NCBI GenBank assembly: GCA_001782645.1
Contig: MFPH01000058.1
Location: forward strand, 1 to 14,045
Direction: 5' to 3'
Source of the DNA: Candidatus Levybacteria bacterium RIFCSPLOWO2_12_FULL_37_14
GTDB taxonomy: Bacteria > Patescibacteriota > Microgenomatia > Levybacterales > UBA12049
DNA: 14,045 bases
Shown: in pieces, positions 5,131 to 10,378 of the stretch
Numbering within the stretch: position 1 is the stretch's first letter
Layout: each line of letters begins with the position of its first letter
Position numbers and translations under genes: made by a program
Notes under the pieces: generated by a model
What the model was told of the DNA's origin: nothing
Seen by the model: only the letters and a program-made list of their open reading frames with translations
Database searches by the model: none

Positions 5131-6309
5131 ATGACTTTGGAAGTATTGGATCATAAAAATAGTTCCATCCATGAGGATGGTATGAGTAACACAGAAGAGA
5201 AGATGCTTCGGGGAAGCCTACTCGATATGTGGCATTTATATCAACATCTTTCTACTACTCCTGAGAAGCTATCGGATTTAACTTTTTTTGATACTTTAAG
5301 CGCAAGGAGTGGCATGCTTTTCCCTGATTTTTTCAATGCTGTCCATAGATTTTTTGTTCCCAGCCGTTTTAGTATTTCCAGAGTTAATCGAAAACCACAC
5401 CCAGAGGGATTAGATGGTCTAAAAACAGAGCTTGATGAAACATTTAGCGCTATGAATTCCAATTGGGGATCTTATGGACCTTTCTTTGAGAAACATCCAG
5501 AATTAAGATATCTGAGGGAGTTAAGTTTTGGGGCAGAGGAAAATAGAGAATTTGCAGCGAAACTGCCGTTTTTGCGTGGAATAGAAGCTAATCATTTGTG
5601 GTCTATCGTCGAATACCATCGTTTGCGAGGCAATCTTGGTTCTTACGTTACCCTTGATACAGCCATTTCCAGAAACAAAGACGTTGGCACGTTATTTGAA
5701 GAAGATGTTGCAGCTTATCCTGGCGATTTCATGATTTATCTTCTGCCTTATGGCAAAGTTGCAGATAGAGTAGCTGAGTATCTACCCTTACTAAAACATG
5801 GAGATTTAATTGGATTTGGAACAGTTGCTTTAGCAGAAGCAAATGGACAGCAATTTGTTGCAGTAACCACCCTTCAAACAGACCTTCTTCGAAAAGATCA
5901 TGTTGCCGAAGCTGCACCGGAAACAAGATTTGCACACTGTGAGATGAAGAAAAACAGCGATGGAAAATACACTGTTCCTGGTGGAATTAGCAAGCGTTAT
6001 CTTTCAAGATATGATTGGGCTCATCGTTTAGTCTCTACTGTTGAGAATGCGGTTTTGGAGATATCGGGACAAATTCCCATTGCTGGGGTAATTATGCCAA
6101 CACTTTCTACTTACGGAACAAGTGAATTTCAACGTCTATCTCGTTCTCAGTATGCAAGCGGGTTATATGAATCATTTCCTAGAGAACGTGGTTATCAACA
6201 ACATGAATTATCTCCTGTTTTTCCTTTGACAGAACACTGGGAAAAAGGAGCAATATCCGGTTCTGGAACATGGTGGGTCAAACCAACAGATAAACTGGGA
6301 ACAGAATAA
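5131..6309 (+). CDS. Hypothetical protein, 392 aa, unknown family
   Basis: I do not recognise this protein. It has no signal peptide and no membrane segment, so it is likely cytoplasmic. What can be seen: an N-terminal helical part with aromatic-rich WHLYQHL and HRFFVPSRFSISRVNRKPHPEG; a middle region with strand-like stretches (DFMIYLLPYG, GDLIGFGTVALAEANGQQFVAVTTLQTDLLRK at about 197-255); and a C-terminal part rich in Ser, Tyr and Arg (YLSRYDWAHRLVSTVENAVLEI, then LSTYGTSEFQRLSRSQYASGLYE) ending in a Trp-rich HWEKGAISGSGTWWVKP. The alternating beta pattern followed by an Arg/Tyr-rich helix hints at an enzyme or nucleic-acid binder, but no motif is decisive. The ATG at 5131 is set by its leaderless promoter; an in-frame ATG at 5182 is the next choice. 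It lies in the accessory block between the small protein gene and fic. Confidence 0.75.
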   Translation: MTLEVLDHKNSSIHEDGMSNTEEKMLRGSLLDMWHLYQHLSTTPEKLSDLTFFDTLSARSGMLFPDFFNAVHRFFVPSRFSISRVNRKPHPEGLDGLKTELDETFSAMNSNWGSYGPFFEKHPELRYLRELSFGAEENREFAAKLPFLRGIEANHLWSIVEYHRLRGNLGSYVTLDTAISRNKDVGTLFEEDVAAYPGDFMIYLLPYGKVADRVAEYLPLLKHGDLIGFGTVALAEANGQQFVAVTTLQTDLLRKDHVAEAAPETRFAHCEMKKNSDGKYTVPGGISKRYLSRYDWAHRLVSTVENAVLEISGQIPIAGVIMPTLSTYGTSEFQRLSRSQYASGLYESFPRERGYQQHELSPVFPLTEHWEKGAISGSGTWWVKPTDKLGTE

Positions 6310-6349
6310 AACAATTAAAGTATTTAAAGATGTAAATTAGCCTCTTTTT

Positions 6350-6385
6350 TGATTTTCTTGGATTTTGTCTCAAATTTTGTATAAT
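6350..6385 (+). promoter_or_regulatory. Promoter-like site upstream of fic region
   Basis: TTGGAT and TATAAT (6380-6385) with a 16-nt spacer. It would begin a transcript about 150 nt before fic, through the palindromic repeat at 6434-6453. The ATG at 6397 that follows opens only 19 codons. It may be a second fic promoter or an orphan. Confidence 0.35.
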
Positions 6386-6433
6386 ATCCTTACCGAATGA
6401 TTCTTGTGGTGAATGTATCTTACTGTTGGGGAG

Positions 6434-6453
6434 CCCTTCGACTTCGCTCAGGG
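6434..6453. repeat. CCCTTCGAC...CTCAGGG palindromic repeat
   Basis: A GC-rich imperfect palindrome (CCCT...AGGG ends) in an AT-rich spacer. Elements with the core CCCTTCGAC-nn-GCTCAGGG occur between genes in many unrelated bacterial genomes as I recall; this is one copy. Function unknown. Confidence 0.45.
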
Positions 6454-6503
6454 TAAACTGATTTGGCGATTCATCTTGGCCACAGGGATCGAAATCTTTC
6501 TCC

Positions 6504-6532
6504 TTGTAAATCGTCTAATATTCGTCTATAAT
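6504..6532 (+). promoter_or_regulatory. Promoter of the Fic gene
   Basis: TTGTAA (6504-6509), a 17-nt spacer and a perfect TATAAT (6527-6532), which ends 8 nt before the ATG at 6541. The geometry predicts a leaderless mRNA. Confidence 0.75.
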
Positions 6533-6540
6533 ACGCCTAT

Positions 6541-7575
6541 ATGTTCACCCCTAAGTATACGATTACTGATCGTCTTTTAGGTAGTATCAAGAGAATTAAC
6601 AGCTTGATCAATGAACTCAATAATAGACGATTCCCGCACGTTGTTTTAGTAGGGTTTGAAAAAACAGCAAGAGCAGTTTCAACCTATGCCTCAACTAGTA
6701 TTGAAGGCAACCCTCTTCCCTTAACCGAGGTAAAAAAAATCCTCAAATCTAAACCTCTTTATATCAGAGATAGCGAAAGGGAAGTTTTAAATTATAATCA
6801 AGCACTCCAGAATTTAAATGAAAAACTTGAAAAAGCGCAAGTAAAATTATCTCTTGATTTAATATTAAAAATTCAAAAGCAAATTACCGAAGGATTATTA
6901 CCTAAATTTGAATTTGGAAAATTGAGAGAAAGACCAGTGGTTGTCAATGATCCCAGAACGCGAAAAGTCATATATTTGCCTCCCGATGTAAAAGACGTAG
7001 GGAAACTTATAGATGATCTCATTGAGTTTGTAAGTGACAACCGAAACGAAATTGATCCGCTTATTTTAGCTGGTATTTTTCACAAACAAATGGTAATTAT
7101 TCACCCTTTCATGGATGGAAACGGAAGAGCAACTCGTCTTGCCACAAAAGTATTGCTTGCTGAAATGGGACTAAACACATTCAACTTGTTTAGTTTTGAA
7201 AATTACTACAACAAAAATATTACTAAATATTTTCAAACCGTAGGAGAATTTGGTAATTATTATGAACTGGTAGATAAAATCGATTTTACTTCTTGGCTGG
7301 AGTATTTTACAGGGGGAATTATTGATGAGCTTTTAAGAGTTCAAAAACTACTTTCAGATGTAGGAATAAGCCCAGAAACTAGCCTACAACTCCATCACTT
7401 AAAAATACTTGAGTTCATAAAAGAAAAAGGATTTATTGCTGATCGTGATTATGCGAAATTAGTTAACAGAGCAAAAGCAACCAGAGCACTGGATTTTAAG
7501 AAATTAATGAACTTAGGTTTAATCTCAAGAATAGGCAAAGGTAAAGCAACATATTATGTCTTGAAGGAAAAATAG
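6541..7575 (+). CDS. Fic family protein adenylyltransferase with C-terminal winged helix
   Basis: 344 residues in three parts. The N-terminus carries the inhibitory helix motif STSIEGN at 51-57, matching (S/T)xxxE(G/N); Glu55 would block ATP binding, so this is a self-inhibited class II Fic. The Fic core holds the complete active site HPFMDGNGR at 188-196: His188 is the base, Asp192 the metal ligand, and the Gly-Asn-Gly-Arg loop holds phosphates. The flap-like strand RKVIYLPP lies at 141-148. The C-terminal 60 residues (ILEFIKEKGFIADRDYAKL...TRALDFKKLMNLGLI) look like a winged helix-turn-helix. By family it transfers AMP from ATP to a Ser/Thr/Tyr of a target protein and often reverses the reaction; target and any DNA binding are unknown. 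The gene is intact, with its own leaderless promoter, in the accessory block after tRNA-Lys. Confidence 0.93.
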   Translation: MFTPKYTITDRLLGSIKRINSLINELNNRRFPHVVLVGFEKTARAVSTYASTSIEGNPLPLTEVKKILKSKPLYIRDSEREVLNYNQALQNLNEKLEKAQVKLSLDLILKIQKQITEGLLPKFEFGKLRERPVVVNDPRTRKVIYLPPDVKDVGKLIDDLIEFVSDNRNEIDPLILAGIFHKQMVIIHPFMDGNGRATRLATKVLLAEMGLNTFNLFSFENYYNKNITKYFQTVGEFGNYYELVDKIDFTSWLEYFTGGIIDELLRVQKLLSDVGISPETSLQLHHLKILEFIKEKGFIADRDYAKLVNRAKATRALDFKKLMNLGLISRIGKGKATYYVLKEK

Positions 7576-7616
7576 TTATTGTACTTTGCTATGCATCTTT
7601 TAGTCCAAATAAATAG

Positions 7617-7673
7617 GCAGACTCAGAGTTTAGACCGTCAGATAGGAATAATTCATAGAATTCCCGCAGTCTG
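7617..7673. repeat. Nested inverted repeats downstream of fic
   Basis: An outer CAGACT (7618-7623) pairs with AGTCTG (7668-7673), and an inner GGAAT (7645-7649) pairs with ATTCC (7660-7664). There is no T-run after it. It sits just before the tRNA-Lys-like sequence at 7685. The whole gap 7576-7813 contains no coding frame that I can support. Confidence 0.35.
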
Positions 7674-7684
7674 TTTAGGGTACT

Positions 7685-7700
7685 AGCCGGCTCACAAAGT
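7685..7700 (+). repeat. Partial copy of the tRNA-Lys 3' end (possible att-like scar)
   Basis: AGCCGGCTCAC followed by AAAGT matches 4050-4065 (AGCCGGCTCAC-TAAGT) at 15 of 16 positions, in the same orientation, about 3.6 kb downstream. The upstream T arm is not kept. Duplicated tRNA 3' ends are the usual mark of integrase-mediated insertion, but no integrase is present between the copies. Confidence 0.5.
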
Positions 7701-7777
7701 ATTATTTTTTTCGAAAGATAACTTCATAGCTGTTTTACTCATGAATCTTACTGTTAATTAATGACATTTTTGATATA

Positions 7778-7806
7778 TTGATTTTTAAAAATCAGATGTA
7801 TACAAT
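7778..7806 (+). promoter_or_regulatory. Promoter of purC
   Basis: TTGATT (7778-7783), a 17-nt spacer and TACAAT (7801-7806). It would start transcription at or just before the ATG at 7814, which opens a 23-codon frame and not purC itself. Confidence 0.65.
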
Positions 7807-7813
7807 CTTTTCT

Positions 7814-7885
7814 ATGAAAGAAACCGAGAAAGTTTACAGCAAAAAGGTTCCGAGATGCCACGTTGGAATTCTTCAAGAGGCTTAA
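7814..7885 (+). CDS. Possible purC leader peptide (23 aa), or frameshifted purC N-terminus
   Basis: The ATG at 7814 lies 7 nt after the -10 box, the leaderless geometry of the neighbouring genes. It opens MKETEKVYSKKVPRC... for 23 codons to TAA (7883-7885). The stop overlaps an ATG as TAATG; that ATG (7885) is in the purC frame at codon 11. This fits translational coupling from a leaderless upstream peptide. The alternative is that purC once started at 7814 and one base has been lost or gained, or misread. Confidence 0.35.
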   Translation: MKETEKVYSKKVPRCHVGILQEA

Positions 7886-8844
7886 TGGGCGTAGAAATTC
7901 CTGAACTGGGAGTACCCATAAAAGGTAAGGTTCGTGATTGTTGGATTATCAATAAAAATGGCATTGATTATAGAGTGATGGTGACAACTGATAGGCAATC
8001 TGCCTACGACAGGCTTATTTGCACGGTTCCCGGTAAAGGACAGGTTCTAAATATGCTTTCGGCTTACTGGTTTGATAAAACAAAAGCTCTAGTAGCAAAT
8101 CACATGGTGGAAGTTCCGCATCCCAATGTATTAATTGCACGAGAGGCTAAGGAAACTTTACCGGTTGAGGTTGTGCTGAGAAGATATATGGCCAAAAGTT
8201 CAACAAGCACTTCTATTTATCATAATTATGCTCACCGAGTAAGAAATGAAATTTATGGAATAAAATTTCCTGACGGTTTACAAGCTAATCAAGAATTTCC
8301 CATGGGAACTATACTTACCCCGACAACAAAGGCAGAATCAGGGCATGACCAGGAATTAACGGATGAACAGGCGTTAAAAATCGTGGATGCTAAATTAGGC
8401 AACGGAACATGGAATAAGGCTAAAGCAGCCGCACATAAAATATTTGAAAGTGGCCGCAAACAATATATGGACAATGGCTTGATTTTGGTAGATACTAAAT
8501 ACGAATTTGGAATAGATAGTTTAGGGAATTTAATGTTAATTGATGAAGTTCATACTCCTGATTCTTCCCGTCTATGGCTTGCTGAAACATATAAAGACAA
8601 ATTCGAAAACGAACAAACCCCTGATACTTTTGATAAAGATATATTAAGAAGATGGCTTGCAGAGAAAGGTTTTACAGGGGATGGATTAGTTCCGCAGGTA
8701 GACACTGCAATAATTGACGCAATGGTAGATGCGTATGTTGCTCCTTATAAAATGGTTACCGGCAGAACATTATCTTCTCAACATGATCCAGATGTAATTT
8801 CTAAAGAAGTTTCTCATCATATTAAGGCGTTCGCTTCCCGTTGA
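7855..8844 (+). CDS. purC: Phosphoribosylaminoimidazole-succinocarboxamide synthase (SAICAR synthetase)
   Basis: The enzyme joins CAIR and aspartate with ATP hydrolysis in de novo purine synthesis, in the cytoplasm. Family landmarks in order: GKVRDCW at 24-30 (nucleotide-binding strand), TTDRQSAYD at 44-52, EVVLRRYMAKSSTSTS at 105-120, PTTKAESGHD at 156-165, LVDTKYEFG at 211-219 and LIDEVHTPDSSRLW at 228-241, all intact. At 329 residues it belongs to the longer form (short ones are about 240). The start is uncertain: ATG at 7855 has a weak AAGG 7 nt upstream, while ATG at 7885 (Met11) overlaps the stop of a short upstream frame as TAATG, and residues 1-10 look non-homologous. No other purine gene is present here, so the gene stands alone between the accessory block and efp. 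Confidence 0.93.
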   Translation: MPRWNSSRGLMGVEIPELGVPIKGKVRDCWIINKNGIDYRVMVTTDRQSAYDRLICTVPGKGQVLNMLSAYWFDKTKALVANHMVEVPHPNVLIAREAKETLPVEVVLRRYMAKSSTSTSIYHNYAHRVRNEIYGIKFPDGLQANQEFPMGTILTPTTKAESGHDQELTDEQALKIVDAKLGNGTWNKAKAAAHKIFESGRKQYMDNGLILVDTKYEFGIDSLGNLMLIDEVHTPDSSRLWLAETYKDKFENEQTPDTFDKDILRRWLAEKGFTGDGLVPQVDTAIIDAMVDAYVAPYKMVTGRTLSSQHDPDVISKEVSHHIKAFASR

Positions 8845-8862
8845 ATTAAATAAATTCTTTTG

Positions 8863-8908
8863 TATTCTTGCATAATTTGTTCGGAACGTGAATTATTCGG
8901 CTCGCAAA
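8863..8908 (+). repeat. Intergenic sequence related to 4715-4754
   Basis: TATTCTTGCATAATTTGTTCGGA (8863-8885) matches 4715-4737 at 20 of 23 positions. Both are followed about 10 nt later by a tRNA-acceptor-like TCGG(G)CTC(A/G)C. It lies between purC and efp, upstream of the efp promoter. It is possibly a relic of a tRNA locus. Confidence 0.4.
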
Positions 8909-8924
8909 TAATAATTTCTAACTC

Positions 8925-8953
8925 TTGTCTCAAATTAAATCTTCTGCTAGAAT
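8925..8953 (+). promoter_or_regulatory. Promoter of efp
   Basis: TTGTCT (8925-8930), a 17-nt spacer and TAGAAT (8948-8953) with a TGC extension, ending 8 nt before the ATG. It predicts a leaderless efp mRNA; no Shine-Dalgarno is present. Confidence 0.7.
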
Positions 8954-8961
8954 AATTTACT

Positions 8962-9516
8962 ATGATTCCTGTAACATCACTACGACCGGGAGTGACATTT
9001 GAAGAACACGGGGATATTTTCGAAGTGCTGACTTACAATAATATGCATCTTCGCAAAACCAGCTCTGTAGTTCAGGTAAAGGTTAGAAGCTTGCGAAGAG
9101 GCGGAACAACTGAAAAAACTTTTGGAAGTAATGGAGAAGTAAATCCTGTCAGAATAGAAAAAAAAATACTTCAATTCCTCTATAGAGACCCGCAATCCTG
9201 TTACTTCATGGATCCTCAAACATTTGAGCAGATTAATGTCCCAAGTAAAAATCTTCACGGAGTTAATTACCTGAAAGACGGTGAAAAAGCTGCTATTAGT
9301 TTCTATAAAGACGAGGCAATCAGCTTGGTCATTCCTCCAAAAGTAAAGCTCAAGGTTACGGACACCAATCCGGGAGTCAAAGGCAACTCCGCAACCAGCG
9401 TTCATAAGGACGCAACGCTGGAAAACGGACTAACAACCAAAGTGCCATTGTTTATAAATATTGGAGATGAAATTATAGTTGATACCAGAAACGGCTCCTA
9501 CACCAACCGCGCATAA
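8962..9516 (+). CDS. efp: Elongation factor P
   Basis: 184 residues, the normal length. It has three beta-barrel domains: a KOW-like domain I (1-63), an OB domain II (about 64-127) and an OB domain III ending in the family signature VPLFINIGDEIIVDTRNGSYTNRA. The preceding NPGVKGNSATSVHKDATLENG is equally typical. It binds between the P and E sites of ribosomes stalled on polyproline and helps form the peptide bond. The domain I tip loop, usually PGKGxAF, reads HLRKTSSVVQV here; Lys32 aligns with the modifiable Lys34 of E. coli, but the surrounding Pro/Gly residues are missing. No epmA/epmB, earP or ymfI-type modification gene is seen nearby. The gene converges with the next one, with 11 nt between the stops. 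Confidence 0.96.
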   Translation: MIPVTSLRPGVTFEEHGDIFEVLTYNNMHLRKTSSVVQVKVRSLRRGGTTEKTFGSNGEVNPVRIEKKILQFLYRDPQSCYFMDPQTFEQINVPSKNLHGVNYLKDGEKAAISFYKDEAISLVIPPKVKLKVTDTNPGVKGNSATSVHKDATLENGLTTKVPLFINIGDEIIVDTRNGSYTNRA

Positions 9517-9527
9517 GTCTTTTTTCA

Positions 9528-10193
9528 TTATTTTCCTTTTGAGTCTAATTTTATGAGGTAACCGTCTGATGTTATAGGGACTATTCTCGCAGCATACAAT
9601 AATTTTATTATGCGTTTTAATCCCAAGCAACTATCTTGATATGCGTTTTTCCCTTTAAAAAGATCCAGCAATACAACATAGACTGCAGATTTCGTAGATA
9701 TGTTAATAGGAGCTATGTGTCCGGATAGGACAATAATATTCCCATCTATTGGCTGGAATTCTTTTGCGTAATCGACATTTTCCCTAATGATATCGTGCAA
9801 TTTTGATGCGTCTTGTCTTTCAAACATTTTGTTTTCAAACAAATGGTCAACAACAAGCGTACTATCTTTGAATCCAACAAATGCAGAGTTAGGCTTACCA
9901 ATTTCCCTATTGCATTCTTTATTGTAGATTCTTCTGCTATTTACATGAAGTCCGAACGCCAAAGCTTTTCTGCCTCTCACAGAACTTGTAGTTGCATTTA
10001 GAAATTCCGGCACCTCAACTTCCTCAAGCCAGCATATTACTTTAGGCGATAGCGGTATTCTGTATATTGGTCCTGCGATAGTTTCCTTTACTAAAAATGC
10101 ATTTACGGGATGATGAACCGGAGATTCAACTTTTATCCTTCCCAAAGTATCCCGTTTTGACGGTATTATTTTTACCAAGCTTTCTGCAGACAT
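9528..10193 (-). CDS. Hypothetical protein, 221 aa, unknown family
   Basis: I do not recognise the family. The protein is soluble, without signal peptide or membrane helices. It is basic and alternates short strands and helices: an N-terminal VKIIPSKRDTLGRIKV, a middle RKALAFGLHVNSRRIYNKE, a strand-helix part FKDSTLVVDHLFE...ASKLHDIIREN, a hydrophobic GNIIVLSGHIAPINI and a C-terminal VYVVLLDLFKGKNAYQD...LKRIIKLLYAARIVPI. No catalytic motif is evident. The start is supported by TATACT with a TGC extension ending 8 nt before the ATG (a leaderless arrangement). It is divergent from uvrA and convergent with efp, with only 11 nt between the stops. Composition matches its neighbours, so recent transfer is not indicated. 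Confidence 0.75.
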   Translation of the reverse strand: MSAESLVKIIPSKRDTLGRIKVESPVHHPVNAFLVKETIAGPIYRIPLSPKVICWLEEVEVPEFLNATTSSVRGRKALAFGLHVNSRRIYNKECNREIGKPNSAFVGFKDSTLVVDHLFENKMFERQDASKLHDIIRENVDYAKEFQPIDGNIIVLSGHIAPINISTKSAVYVVLLDLFKGKNAYQDSCLGLKRIIKLLYAARIVPITSDGYLIKLDSKGK

Positions 10194-10201
10194 AATTTGC
10201 T

Positions 10202-10207
10202 AGTATA
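10202..10207 (-). promoter_or_regulatory. Extended -10 of the 221-aa unknown gene
   Basis: TATACT on the minus strand preceded by TGC, 8 nt before the ATG at 10193. The 17-nt -35 position reads TGGGAA, which is weak; an extended -10 can work without one. Confidence 0.6.
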
Positions 10208-10245
10208 GCACGACTAAGATATTTTTCCCATACGCCAAAAGCCCG

Positions 10246-10274
10246 TTGAATGATTGGGGAATTGGGAGTATAAT
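10246..10274 (+). promoter_or_regulatory. Promoter of uvrA
   Basis: TTGAAT (10246-10251), a 17-nt spacer and a perfect TATAAT (10269-10274). Unlike most genes here it is far from the start codon, giving a leader of about 100 nt to the ATG at 10379. Confidence 0.65.
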
Positions 10275-10313
10275 ATTGGATCAACTTTGCCCCAGCAAAC
10301 TGCTTACTTGTTC

Positions 10314-10332
10314 GCATGGTTTACATCCATGC
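10314..10332. promoter_or_regulatory. Perfect dyad in the uvrA leader
   Basis: GCATGG-TTTACAT-CCATGC: 6-bp arms and a 7-nt centre, about 35-50 nt after the predicted transcription start and 47 nt before the likely start codon. It could be a repressor operator placed downstream of the promoter or an RNA hairpin. It does not look like the E. coli LexA box. Confidence 0.4.
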
Positions 10333-10378
10333 CTCACAAGAGCGCATTTACGGGGCAGGCAAAATTTCGATCCTAAAT

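Noticed and set aside
6397..6456. 19-codon frame after a TATAAT box
   Set aside because: It runs through the palindromic repeat, has no protein-like character and lies 11 nt from the -10; chance is likely.
7617..7700. Degenerate long-variable-arm tRNA
   Set aside because: The acceptor-like end is present but no T arm, D arm or anticodon stem can be placed in order.
8980..9405. Minus-strand 141-codon frame
   Set aside because: Antisense of efp, which is unmistakable on the other strand; no promoter.
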